From the NCBI RefSeq assembly GCF_001310815.1, contig NZ_BAZK01000023.1, forward strand, positions 22,724-86,723: 64,000 nucleotides of DNA. The letters are read 5' to 3'. Source of the DNA: Pseudovibrio denitrificans JCM 12308 (lineage in GTDB: Bacteria > Pseudomonadota > Alphaproteobacteria > Rhizobiales > Stappiaceae). The notes beneath the pieces were generated by a model. The model worked only from the letters and a program-made list of their open reading frames with translations, did not search any database and was not told the DNA's origin. This document shows positions 26,829 to 37,705 of the stretch, piece after piece. Each line of letters opens with the position of its first letter. Within the stretch, counting starts at the first letter, position 1. A program made the position numbers and the translations under genes.

Positions 26829-28303
26829 TCAGATTGGCGAGTAACCGCTATCATCCGCATCATCATCTTCCTCCGACACAGGCTCATCAGGCAGCTCAAG
26901 ACCAGTCACGAAGTACTTGGCAAAGCGCTCGCGCACACGAGAGCGATGCGCATCAGGAACGCGCACAGCAAGGCGAATACCGTCTTCCACATCATCACGT
27001 GAGAGGATCTCGCAGTGCTGATAAAGCCATGCATGCCCCTGCCCGTCGCTGTGCGGCAGAACCATGGTCACCGTGTCCAGCTGCTCGGCCAAACGCGCTC
27101 GATGCGAGCCAGCAAATCAGGAATGCCATCACCGCTGATCGCAGATACCGAAATCGGCCCCTCATCAACACTGTTGCTTTCCAGCAGCTTTTCGCGGTGC
27201 GCCTCATCCAGCTTGTCGATCTTGTTATAGACCTCGATGACACGATCACTCTCAGACACTTTAAGACCAAGCATCTCAAGAGTTTCGTTCACGTCCAGAG
27301 ACTGCGCCTTGGTGTCTTCATGAGCAATATCGCGCACATGCAGCACAATATCGGCCTGAATAACCTCTTCCAGCGTCGCGCGGAACGCAGCCACCAGATT
27401 ATGCGGCAGCTCAGAAATGAATCCCACAGTGTCAGACAGGATCACCTCACGGCCATGCGGCAGCTTCAATCGGCGAAGCGTTGGATCCAGCGTCGCGAAC
27501 AGCAAGTCCTTGGCAAACACCTCCGCATTGGTCATGCGGTTAAACAGCGTGGATTTGCCCGCGTTGGTGTAGCCCACAAAGGCAATAACCGGATGCGGTA
27601 CTTTCTTACGCTGTTTGCGGTGCAGCTTACGGGTCCGCTGAACCTGTTCCAGCTGCCCCTTCAGCAAGGTGATACGATCCTGAATGATACGCCGGTCAGC
27701 CTCGATCTGCGTTTCACCCGGACCACCAACGAAGCCCAGACCACCGCGTTGACGCTCAAGGTGCGTCCACGAGCGAACCAGGCGGGATTTCTGCCAGGTC
27801 AGGTGAGCAAGCTCCACCTGCAGGCGCCCTTCCTTGGTCTGCGCACGCTCACCGAAGATCTCAAGAATAAGACCGGTCCGGTCGATGACCTTGGTGTTCC
27901 AGTCTCGTTCCAGATTTCGCTGCTGGATAGGAGTAAGTGGATGATCGACAACAACCAGCTCAATCTCTTCGATTTCAATCTGGCCGCGGATTTCCTCCAC
28001 CTTACCAGAACCGAACAGACTACCCGGCTTTACATTTGCCAATCTCACCAGACTTGAGGAGACAATCTCCAACTCGATTGCAGCTGCAAGTCCGACAGCT
28101 TCTTCCAGTCTGGCTTGAGGGCTACGCTCAGCACCAAAGGGGCGCTCAGGAGCACCTTTACCTCTTGCCAGAGCTCTGCTTGAAATGATCGGTACGATGA
28201 CGAGTGACCGGGTTCCCCGGGTCACCTCGTCTTCGCCGGCCTCAACATTCGCATCGCGTTGCTTGCGGTTCAGACCGGCCTCTTTCTTAGATTGGGGCTT
28301 CAT
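26829..28303 (-). pseudogene. hflX: GTPase HflX (frameshifted)
   Basis: A ribosome-associated GTPase that splits stalled ribosomes. The N-terminal HflX domain includes LFGSGKVEEIRG and VVVDHPLTPIQQRNLE; the G domain has the P-loop GYTNAGKSTLFN, G3 SDTVGFI and G4 NKID. The frame is lost at 27091-27093 (RIERVWPSSW instead of RIERVLAEQLD), where a run of three A should be four; with one base restored the protein is 491 residues with an acidic C terminus. Its ATG overlaps the hfq stop by one base. I regard the gene as intact in the organism. Confidence 0.93.
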
Positions 28304-28560
28304 CAGCCTCCTGCTTTTTCGCCTTCTTCTTCAGCTGGTTCAAACAGCTGTATAGGGCTATTTGGCATGATTGTTGAGATAGCGTGCTTGTAAACGAGCT
28401 GGGAGTGCCCGTCACGACGCAATAATACGCAGAAATTATCAAACCAAGTAACTACACCTTGCAGTTTTACACCATTGATCAAAAAGATTGTCAGTGGCGT
28501 CTTCTGCTTCCTGACATGATTTAAAAATGTATCTTGAAGATTTTGAGCGCGGTCAGCCAT
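28303..28560 (-). CDS. hfq: RNA chaperone Hfq
   Basis: An Sm-like hexameric RNA chaperone that pairs small RNAs with mRNAs; 85 residues. Sm1 is LTIFLINGVKLQGVVTWFD and Sm2 holds VYKHAISTI. The C-terminal tail is short and acidic, as in alphaproteobacteria. I start at 28560 (MADRAQNLQ), matching the family; an upstream in-frame start would add 16 residues. It overlaps hflX by one base (TGATG), so the two are co-translated. Confidence 0.96.
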   Translation of the reverse strand: MADRAQNLQDTFLNHVRKQKTPLTIFLINGVKLQGVVTWFDNFCVLLRRDGHSQLVYKHAISTIMPNSPIQLFEPAEEEGEKAGG

Positions 28561-28721
28561 AACTATTTTTTTCCTGTTCTCAGTGGACACGGCCGCGGCA
28601 TCCACCATTTACTGTTCCCATCCTCGAAACGGCCAAGTGACACTCACAAACACAAGAGAGATGCCCCAACACTAAGGTGCGCCGTCCTTCGTAAGTTCCC
28701 TTCAGCAAACACCGGAGGCAC

Positions 28722-29600
28722 TTAACCCCCGGCAACCTCCAGTTTAATCAACTCTGACGCTTCATGGAATGATTTTCTTAAGTCTTGAACGATTGGACCG
28801 GGTCGCCCATCACCAAGAATTGTTTCGTTTATTTTCACGACAGGCATGACAAGCCCGGAAGCGCTTGTTAAAAATGCCTCTTGCGCACTTTTTGCCTCTT
28901 CCAGAGAGAAACCGCGTTCTTCTACGGAAAATCCTTTCATTTCCGCCAATTTTAGAACGCCCGCTCTGGTAATTCCTTTTAGAATTCCGTGAGTAGCAGG
29001 TCGCGTAACCAAAGTGCCGTTCTTTAGAATTATCCAAGCATTGGTTGAACCGCCTTCAGTTATAAGGCCATTTTTATCCACAAACCATGCTTCGCGAGCC
29101 CCGGCCTCCTTAGCCTTTTGTTTAGCAAGAACATTAGGCAAAAGACCAACAGTCTTGATATCAACGCGGTCCCAACGATTCTCTTCAACCGTAATAACGC
29201 CAACACCCTGCTCCGCAACCTTGTCCATTTTGCCCGCTGGCACGGACTTTGCGGTCATAACCACAGAAGGCAATGTTCCCGCTGGTGGAAAATAGTGATC
29301 ACGTGGCGCCACACCGCGCGAGACCTGCATGTAGATCAGGCCATTTTTGACGCGGTTCAGGGAGATCACTTCCTTCATCACCTGCACCAGAGCGGCGCGG
29401 GACATGGGTGAAGCGATCTGAAGTTCGCTCAAGGACCGGTCCAGTCGGTCAAGATGCGCAGTCATATCAACGATCTGCCCCCGCCAGACCTCGCAGACCT
29501 CATAAACACCGTCAGAGAACTGGTAGCCCCGATCCTCAACGTGCACGGCTGCATGTGAATGCGGCACATATTGTCCATTTACGTAGGCAACACGGCTCAT
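28722..29600 (-). CDS. dat: D-amino-acid aminotransferase
   Basis: A fold-type IV PLP aminotransferase of 292 residues, related to D-alanine transaminase and branched-chain aminotransferase. Family marks are AYVNGQYVPHSHAAVHVEDRG at the N terminus, the catalytic lysine in LLPNVLAKQKAKEAGA, and the PLP-Glu region ITEGGSTNAW. GGAGAGG lies 5 nt before the ATG at 29600. It provides D-glutamate or D-alanine for the cell wall, or scavenges D-amino acids. It sits between trkA and hfq, apparently as its own unit. Confidence 0.88.
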   Translation of the reverse strand: MSRVAYVNGQYVPHSHAAVHVEDRGYQFSDGVYEVCEVWRGQIVDMTAHLDRLDRSLSELQIASPMSRAALVQVMKEVISLNRVKNGLIYMQVSRGVAPRDHYFPPAGTLPSVVMTAKSVPAGKMDKVAEQGVGVITVEENRWDRVDIKTVGLLPNVLAKQKAKEAGAREAWFVDKNGLITEGGSTNAWIILKNGTLVTRPATHGILKGITRAGVLKLAEMKGFSVEERGFSLEEAKSAQEAFLTSASGLVMPVVKINETILGDGRPGPIVQDLRKSFHEASELIKLEVAGG

Positions 29601-29803
29601 CAGCCTCTCCATTCCCCGAAATATTCAACAAATTACATCTAAGGGCATTTACTGAATACTATCAAGTGCCTACCGCACCATAAAACTGGATATTTCCGGT
29701 TTGGATCACTGAGAAAACCTGAGCAACACGAAGACAGATCATCGCGACGTCCACCACTCAGGGGTTTATCATCATTTACACCCACCATCTCAGGTTTTAG
29801 CGC

Positions 29804-29819
29804 TGTGCCGTACGGCACA
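29804..29819. repeat. Perfect 16-bp palindrome upstream of dat
   Basis: TGTGCCGTACGGCACA reads the same on both strands. It lies between the dat start and the trkA terminator in a 328-nt gap that holds no gene I can support. A regulator operator is the simplest reading. Confidence 0.4.
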
Positions 29820-29825
29820 CCTGGC

Positions 29826-29866
29826 GCAAAATAAAAGAAAAGCCTGACACGATCCCGCATCAGGCT
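29826..29866 (-). terminator. Terminator of the ntrY-ntrX-trkA unit
   Basis: AGCCTGA (29841-29847) pairs with TCAGGCT (29860-29866). On the minus strand a tail of TTTTCTTTTATTTT follows. Confidence 0.75.
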
Positions 29867-29928
29867 CCAAATCATTTCGGCTATGATGGTTCAGACCTCA
29901 AGAACCAAAATTATTTCAGTAATTCGCC

Positions 29929-31305
29929 CTAGAAGAACTCCAGAGATACGCGGAACATCTGCTCCACCTGACGAACCTTGTCCGCAACAGCGAAGATGAC
30001 CACACGGTCATGCGCCTGAATGCGCTCATCACCGCAAGGTGTGATCACTTTTCCATCACGCAAAATACCGCCGATACGGATCCCTTCTGCCAGCTCAACC
30101 TCTCGCAAAGGACGCCCAACAAGCGGCGACGTATCCAGCGCTTCCGCTTCAATCACCTCAGCAGCACCATTCTGCAAGGCATGCACCGCACGGATACGGC
30201 CACGACGCACATGCTGGAGGATCTTGGAGATCGTCACCTGACGCGGGTTCACAAAGGCATCAATGCCCAAAGCGTGCGCAAAGGCTGGGTAACTGGTGTT
30301 GTTGAGCAGCGACAGGTTACGCTCGCAGCCCATCTTTTTGGCCATCACACAGGACAGGATGTTCACCTCATCCTCGTTGGTCAGCGCCACCATCATATCG
30401 GAGTCTTCAACGTCCGCTTCCTGCAACATGACCTGATCCAAAGCACTGCCATGCAAAACCACAGTTCTGCGCAGCTCATCAGCAATACGAATAGCCCGGT
30501 CGCGGGAATGCTCGATAATCTTTACTTTGGTTCTGCTCTGCTTACCCTCAAGACGTCGCGCAACGTAAGCACCAATATTACCGCCACCAGCGATAAGAAC
30601 GCGCTTTGCCTCTGGCTCTTCATGACCAAAGATGCTCAGCGTACGGCGCACCTGCCCGCGCTCACAGCACACATAAACCAGATCACCTTCGCGCATCATA
30701 TCAGAGCTGTGCGGAACGAAGACCTTGCCATCACGGGCAATGCCAACCACCACAGCAGACAGATCCGGGAACAGCTCAGTCAGCTGACGCAGTGGCGTAT
30801 CCAGAACCGGACAGTCACCACCACAATCAATGCCAACAATAATCATGTTGTCGTCGGCAAAGCGCACAGTTTCCATAGCACCCGGCAGCGACAAGCGCCG
30901 CAGGATCATCTCACCCACCTCAATTTCAGGCGAAATAATCACGTCAATCGGCATGTTATCGCGCGAAAACAGGTTGCGATAATGAGATTGCAAATAGCTT
31001 TGCGCACGAACACGCGAAACCTTGATCGGCACGTTAAACAGCGAGTGCGCCACCTGACACGCGACCATGTTGATCTCGTCATACAAGGTCACGGCAATGA
31101 TCATGTCAGCCTGGTCAGCACCTGCCTGTGCCAGCACATCCGGATGCGCACCATGGCCAATAAAGCCGCGCACATCCAGCGTGTCTCGAATGGCATGAAC
31201 CAGCTGCGGACTGGTATCAATCACAGAAACATCGTTCTGTTCCGCAGCAAGCTTTTCGGCAATGCCGTACCCAACCTGTCCGGCGCCACAAATAACAACC
31301 TTCAT
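29929..31305 (-). CDS. trkA: Trk potassium uptake NAD-binding protein TrkA
   Basis: The cytoplasmic regulatory subunit of the Trk/Ktr potassium channel; 458 residues. Two RCK units are present, each with a Rossmann NAD site (VVICGAGQVGYGIAEKL at residues about 3-19 and VLIAGGGNIGAYVARRL near 233) followed by a TrkA-C domain. The membrane partner (TrkH) is not in the window. It lies 38 nt downstream of ntrX on the same strand, the conserved alphaproteobacterial order. Confidence 0.95.
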   Translation of the reverse strand: MKVVICGAGQVGYGIAEKLAAEQNDVSVIDTSPQLVHAIRDTLDVRGFIGHGAHPDVLAQAGADQADMIIAVTLYDEINMVACQVAHSLFNVPIKVSRVRAQSYLQSHYRNLFSRDNMPIDVIISPEIEVGEMILRRLSLPGAMETVRFADDNMIIVGIDCGGDCPVLDTPLRQLTELFPDLSAVVVGIARDGKVFVPHSSDMMREGDLVYVCCERGQVRRTLSIFGHEEPEAKRVLIAGGGNIGAYVARRLEGKQSRTKVKIIEHSRDRAIRIADELRRTVVLHGSALDQVMLQEADVEDSDMMVALTNEDEVNILSCVMAKKMGCERNLSLLNNTSYPAFAHALGIDAFVNPRQVTISKILQHVRRGRIRAVHALQNGAAEVIEAEALDTSPLVGRPLREVELAEGIRIGGILRDGKVITPCGDERIQAHDRVVIFAVADKVRQVEQMFRVSLEFF

Positions 31306-31343
31306 AATTCCAGTCCTTTGCTCTGCCTCTTAACGGTCACCGA

Positions 31344-32711
31344 TCAGGTGAGACCAAGAGACTTGAGCTTTCGGTGCAATGCTGACCGTTCCATACCAAT
31401 ATATTCGGAGGTACGCGAGATATTACCGCCAAAACGCTTAACCTGTGCTTGCAGATATTCACGTTCAAACTGCTCACGTGCTTCACGAAGCGGCAAGGAC
31501 ATCAGCTCTTCACCACCGGAAGAACCCGGCATACTTGGCACGGTAGAAGCCACTTCCGCAGGCAGAAGATCAGCCGTAATCACAGCATCCGGATCCGCCC
31601 GGGTCAGGATCATCAAACGCTCAACATTGTTGCGCAGCTGGCGCAGGTTGCCCGGCCAGTCATGGGTCTGCAGCACAGCCATAGCATCTTCACCAATCCG
31701 GCGCATTGGCAGGCCGGTGGAGTTGGAAATCTGCTTCATGAAGAAGTGGATCAGCTGAGGAATATCCTCACGCCGCTCTTCAAGAGCCGGCACCCGCAAC
31801 GGCACAACGGCCAGACGGTGATACAGATCCTCACGGAACAGACCTTCTGCAATGCGGTTTTCCAGATTGTAGGCACTGGAAGACAGAAGGCGCACATCCA
31901 CCTTCACCTTGTTGTGGCCACCCAGACGGGTAAAGGTCTGGTCCACCAGAACACGCAGGATCTTGTTCTGCGTTTCCAGCGGCATGTCCGCAATCTCATC
32001 CAAATAGATCGTGCCACCATGCGCTTCTTCCAAAGCGCCAACCTTACGCGGTGTGGTTTCTGTCTCTTCAATACCGAAGAGTTCTTCTTCCATACGCTCC
32101 GGCGTAATGTTCGCAGCAGAAAGCACAACAAACGGAGACTTGGACCGCGGCGATGCCTCATGGATCGTGCGCGCAACGGTCTCCTTACCTGAACCGGACG
32201 GCCCCGTGATCATCACACGGCTGTTGGTCAGGCAAATACGCTCAATGGTCAAACGCAGGTTATTGATGGACGAGGAACTGCCCACCAAGTTGGAAACGTC
32301 ACCAGCACGCTGTTTCAGTTCCTTGATCTCGCGCTTCATGGAAGAAGCTTCCAGAGCACGCTCGGTGATCAGAACCAGCTTGTCCGCCTTGAACGGCTTC
32401 TCAATGTAATCGTAAGCACCTTTCTTGATCGCAGAAACAGCTGTTTCCACGTTGCCGTGACCGGAAATAATCACGACTGGCAGGTCTGGATTTTCTTTCT
32501 TGATCACTTCAAGAACTTCCAGCCCGTCAAGCTTGCTGCCCATCAGCCAGATATCGAGGATGATCAGAGACGGCCTGCGGTCCGCAATAGCAGCCAGCGC
32601 TGCATCGCTATCACCAGCGGTCCGCGTATTGTAGCCGTCATCCTCCAAAATACCGGCGATCAGCTCACGAATATCTGCTTCATCATCAACAATCAGAATG
32701 TCACTTGCCAC
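31344..32711 (-). CDS. ntrX: Nitrogen assimilation response regulator NtrX
   Basis: The response regulator partner of NtrY; 455 residues. The receiver domain has DDEADIRELI and the phospho-acceptor Asp in LIILDIWL. The AAA+ domain has Walker A GPSGSGKETVAR and Walker B GTIYLDEIADMP. A Fis-type HTH ends the protein. Where sigma-54 activators have GAFTGA, this protein reads ELFGIEETETTPRKVG, so that loop is missing and activation through sigma-54 is unlikely. This is a known feature of NtrX. It follows ntrY after 18 nt. Confidence 0.95.
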   Translation of the reverse strand: MASDILIVDDEADIRELIAGILEDDGYNTRTAGDSDAALAAIADRRPSLIILDIWLMGSKLDGLEVLEVIKKENPDLPVVIISGHGNVETAVSAIKKGAYDYIEKPFKADKLVLITERALEASSMKREIKELKQRAGDVSNLVGSSSSINNLRLTIERICLTNSRVMITGPSGSGKETVARTIHEASPRSKSPFVVLSAANITPERMEEELFGIEETETTPRKVGALEEAHGGTIYLDEIADMPLETQNKILRVLVDQTFTRLGGHNKVKVDVRLLSSSAYNLENRIAEGLFREDLYHRLAVVPLRVPALEERREDIPQLIHFFMKQISNSTGLPMRRIGEDAMAVLQTHDWPGNLRQLRNNVERLMILTRADPDAVITADLLPAEVASTVPSMPGSSGGEELMSLPLREAREQFEREYLQAQVKRFGGNISRTSEYIGMERSALHRKLKSLGLT

Positions 32712-32729
32712 GGCTTATCACCACCATTC

Positions 32730-34967
32730 TTAAGTTTCATCTTTGGGAGTGGAAGGATCATCGAAACTGCGCAGTGTCAGTCGAACCATGGCGCCATGCC
32801 CGCCCTCGGCAACAGATGGCGCATCCAGCAGTTCAATACCGCCCCCATGATCTTCCATAATTTTCCGCACAATCGCGAGCCCCAGACCCGTCCCCTTCTC
32901 TCGGGTGGTCATATAAGGCTCCAAAAGCCGTGTGCGGTGTTCAGTTGGAAGGCCAATCCCGTTGTCGATCACATCAATCGTGTGAACCGGCCCTTCCGAG
33001 TAAAGCTTCACCAGAACAGAGCCCTGCTCCGGATTTTCTTCTTTCGCCAGATAAGCCTCAACAGCCTCTGACGCATTCTTGATCACATTGCCGACAGCCT
33101 GCCCCACAAGGCGACTGTCAAATGTCGCCCGAACGGCCTCGCCCGGCACATCCGTCTCAAAGTGGATCTGCGAATTGGCAACGGAAACCATGAAGGTGGA
33201 CTCACGCACCACAGAACGCAGGTCAGCAGATTCCATCTTCGGCTTAGGCATGCGCGCAAACGAGGAGAACTCATCCACCATGCGCCCGATATCACCCACC
33301 TGACGAATGATCGTATCCACGCACTGGTCAAACACCTTGCGGTCATCATCCTCAATGCGCTTGCCATACCGGCGGCGAATACGCTCCGCAGAAAGCTGGA
33401 TCGGCGTCAGCGGGTTCTTGATCTCATGCGCAATCCGGCGCGCCACATCAGCCCAGGCTGAGTTACGCTGCGCAGCCACAAGATCCGTAATATCGTCCAG
33501 CGTCACCACAAACCCATGCTCAGAACGTGTTGCTTCCTCGGTCGTCACACGCACGTTCACAGTGCGCTCACGCCCTTTACGCATGATAGCAACCTGCGCC
33601 ACCTGAGCACTATCCTTGCTTTCCTCAAGCGCCTTGGAAACAACCTCCTGAACCTCAGGGATCGTCTCATAAATTGGCTTTTCAAGAAGCTCTTCTTCTT
33701 CCTGGCTGAGAAGGCGCTTGGCGGATCGGTTGACCATGGTCACATCGCCTTCATCATCAATCCCGATCACACCAGAAGACACACCTGCCAGCACAGCCTC
33801 ACTGAAGCGGCGGCGGCGATCGATCTGATCATTCGCTGCCAAGAGCGCATCACGTTGCCCACGTAGCTGACCAGTCATGTTGTTGAAGGTCCGGCCAAGG
33901 TTCTCAAGGTCACCACTGGCTTTTGCTGCTTCAACTTCAACATAGTAGTTGCCTTTGGAGACCTGATCCGCAGCACCAATCAGATTGCGGATCGGCAGCA
34001 CCAGCTGGTTCGCAAAACCAAAGCCAACCCAGATGGAAGACAGAAGCAAAACAAGCGCCACGCCCACATAAACAAGCGCAAAGGCCAGCTGCACCCCAAA
34101 GCGCCGCTGCTCCAGCTCTGCATACTCGTTGACCCCGGCTTCCGCCAGACGCTGATACTCAACCACACGAGGATCAAGCGCGCGGGTTACATATAGATAA
34201 AGATCCTCATAGGCAGACAGCTTCATCACACCGCCCACAAGGTTGGAAACGCCCGGCGCGATCAGAACCGGAGCCCCGTCTTCCGCCTGATTCATCGCCA
34301 CCTGAGGCGGTAGCAGCGGCTCCACCTTCGGGTCGCGCAGCACGCGCATCACAACGGTGCCATCGTTCTTCAGGATATAAGCGCCCAGCAATCCGCGCAC
34401 CCATGTCTGGGTTTCAAAGAAGCGATCAAAGCGGGTCGGGTCATAAAAGTAAGAGTTACGGTTCAGATCCACATCACTGGCCATGCCAATCAAAGTGGAG
34501 CGCAGGGAGTTCCCGTGCTCCTGAACATAAGCAGCCGCCACAGACTGCGCATTGGTGATGATGTTGCGCGTACGCGTCTCAAACCAGCGATCGAGCCCCT
34601 GATCCAGCGTAATCGTCGCCACCACCGCAACAATGAACGCTGGCAGCGCCGCCACAAGCGAGAACATGGTCACAATGCGCACATGAAGTCGGGCCGCAGC
34701 ACGCCCACGGCGCCGCGCCTGCAACAGCTTCACCAACTCAAAGATAATCAGCCCGATGAGCAGCAGCACCAGCGCGCCATTGATGCCAAGCGCGATATAG
34801 ACAACCTTTTCAGATGGAACGATAGGCGTTACACCCATCAGCACCAGAAAAGAAACCCCGATAGAACACAGCGCCAACAACACTACTGTCAGGCCAAACA
34901 TCCGGGATTTCCGCCCCTTAGCATCAAGCTTTCGGGTATGTTCTTCTGTTTTTGATCTGAAAATCAT
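32730..34967 (-). CDS. ntrY: Nitrogen regulation sensor histidine kinase NtrY
   Basis: A membrane histidine kinase of 745 residues. Three or four helices lie in the first 330 residues around a periplasmic loop, then come HAMP (QLVLPIRNLIGAADQVSKG), PAS (VLAGVSSGVIGIDDEG), HisKA with the phospho-His in RRIAHEIKNPLTPIQ near residue 512, and HATPase with NVIKNASEAV, DNGIGLP and GTGLGLAIV. It senses nitrogen or redox state in relatives and signals to NtrX immediately downstream. Its 5' side faces an inserted gene rather than ntrC. Confidence 0.95.
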   Translation of the reverse strand: MIFRSKTEEHTRKLDAKGRKSRMFGLTVVLLALCSIGVSFLVLMGVTPIVPSEKVVYIALGINGALVLLLIGLIIFELVKLLQARRRGRAAARLHVRIVTMFSLVAALPAFIVAVVATITLDQGLDRWFETRTRNIITNAQSVAAAYVQEHGNSLRSTLIGMASDVDLNRNSYFYDPTRFDRFFETQTWVRGLLGAYILKNDGTVVMRVLRDPKVEPLLPPQVAMNQAEDGAPVLIAPGVSNLVGGVMKLSAYEDLYLYVTRALDPRVVEYQRLAEAGVNEYAELEQRRFGVQLAFALVYVGVALVLLLSSIWVGFGFANQLVLPIRNLIGAADQVSKGNYYVEVEAAKASGDLENLGRTFNNMTGQLRGQRDALLAANDQIDRRRRFSEAVLAGVSSGVIGIDDEGDVTMVNRSAKRLLSQEEEELLEKPIYETIPEVQEVVSKALEESKDSAQVAQVAIMRKGRERTVNVRVTTEEATRSEHGFVVTLDDITDLVAAQRNSAWADVARRIAHEIKNPLTPIQLSAERIRRRYGKRIEDDDRKVFDQCVDTIIRQVGDIGRMVDEFSSFARMPKPKMESADLRSVVRESTFMVSVANSQIHFETDVPGEAVRATFDSRLVGQAVGNVIKNASEAVEAYLAKEENPEQGSVLVKLYSEGPVHTIDVIDNGIGLPTEHRTRLLEPYMTTREKGTGLGLAIVRKIMEDHGGGIELLDAPSVAEGGHGAMVRLTLRSFDDPSTPKDET

Positions 34968-35239
34968 GAAACGCGAACCTGCGCACCTGCGATAACTTTA
35001 TTAATTTTGGAAACAGACTATTAGCACGAATTGTTGCCAAAATGCGACAATGGGTTTTATTAGTCACACTCTTGATGGGGAAAACCAGAGAGTCTCACCT
35101 TAAATGAGTTTTAGCTGAACTCATTTCACTCAAACTTTTCATCGTATAATTTACCACAATCTAAACTTGTAATTTCATAAAATTCGACTGATAGTCGCGC
35201 CACGTTTCAACGCAATTTCAATGATATAGGTAGGTTTCT

Positions 35240-36190
35240 ATGTTTTTAGCACTTGCGCTTCTTGGCCTCTTATTGCTTGTAGCAGGCATAATCTCAATCA
35301 TAGTTCCGCTCAAATTTATCGGAATTTCATCCCGTAAAAAGGCACTGATACCATTACTGGCGGGTTTTGTTGTTTTAGGAGTAGCCTCATCCCAACTTGA
35401 CACTGAGCACAACCAGGCAGCCCAAGAAGCTGGCTTTGATAGCGTGAAAGACTATAGGCACGCTAAAGAACTTGGCATCAGCTCCCCTGAAGAATATGCT
35501 CCAATCAAAGCAAAAGCACTCGCTGAAGAAAAAGCAAAAGCAGAAGCTATCGCAAAGGCTGAAGCTGAAAGAGAAAAAGAAGAACGAGCAAAACAGCTAG
35601 CACTGGATACACAAAAGGCCAAAGATGCAGGCTTTGCAAGTGTCGAAGAGTTCGAAGCCGCAAAAAAAGCCGGCTTTGATACCGCAGATGCCTACGCCGA
35701 ACACATGAAGAAAGAAGCATTTTTCGCGGTACCTGCAGAACAAACACAGTTTGTAGCAGCAGTACAAAAGGCGACTGAAAGTTACCGTGCAGCAAAAAAT
35801 GAGCTAGCTCAGGGCGGAACAAGATCAAAACGAAAAGAGAATGTTTGCGCAGTTCTTTCCAGTCTGGAAGTTCAAAATTGGGTAGGACAGCTTGAGCAAC
35901 TTACCTCCAACTCAGATGGACTGGGTGTTATCAGCGTGCGATTGGCAGACGGTGTTACCGTTAAGACTTGGAACAACGCATTCTCAGATATCGGCGACAA
36001 CACACTTATCGAACCTTCATCTGCATTGTTCTCTAAAGTTGCAGAATTGAGCAAAAACCAACGCATCAGGTTCTCTGGTCGTTTCTTTAGCTCAGATCTT
36101 GACTGCATCAAAGAACCAAGCATTTCTTTGCGTGGCTCTATGACAGATCCAGAGTACATCATGCGTTTCTACAATATCGAAACACCTTAA
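35240..36190 (+). CDS. Membrane-anchored coiled-coil protein inserted between ntrYX and ntrBC
   Basis: I do not recognise this 316-residue protein. Two helices span about 2-25 and 35-52. A helical, highly charged stretch follows, with repeats of the form AGFxSxxEYxxAKxLG (AGFDSVKDYRHAKELGISS, AGFASVEEFEAAKKAGFDT) around an Ala/Lys/Glu coiled coil. A C-terminal beta-rich domain contains two cysteines and QRIRFSGRFFSSDLDC, like a small OB-type fold (inference). Base composition is more A+T-rich than its neighbours and the gene points against both ntr operons, which suggests acquisition by transfer. TAGG before the ATG is a weak ribosome site. Confidence 0.75.
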   Translation: MFLALALLGLLLLVAGIISIIVPLKFIGISSRKKALIPLLAGFVVLGVASSQLDTEHNQAAQEAGFDSVKDYRHAKELGISSPEEYAPIKAKALAEEKAKAEAIAKAEAEREKEERAKQLALDTQKAKDAGFASVEEFEAAKKAGFDTADAYAEHMKKEAFFAVPAEQTQFVAAVQKATESYRAAKNELAQGGTRSKRKENVCAVLSSLEVQNWVGQLEQLTSNSDGLGVISVRLADGVTVKTWNNAFSDIGDNTLIEPSSALFSKVAELSKNQRIRFSGRFFSSDLDCIKEPSISLRGSMTDPEYIMRFYNIETP

Positions 36191-36208
36191 ATTTTGATCA
36201 CAAAAAGC

Positions 36209-36236
36209 AAAATGGCGCCTGCAACAGCGCCATTTT
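36209..36236. terminator. Bidirectional terminator
   Basis: AAAATGGCGC (36209-36218) and GCGCCATTTT (36227-36236) form a perfect 10-bp stem with an 8-nt loop. It separates the inserted coiled-coil gene from the end of ntrC. Confidence 0.88.
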
Positions 36237-36261
36237 GAAAATCTCACACGAATAAAATCGA

Positions 36262-37701
<1,440 letters not shown>

Positions 37702-37705
37702 ACTC

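Noticed and set aside
29639..29875. 78-codon minus-strand ORF between trkA and dat
   Set aside because: It spans the trkA terminator and the 16-bp palindrome and has no ribosome site or family likeness.
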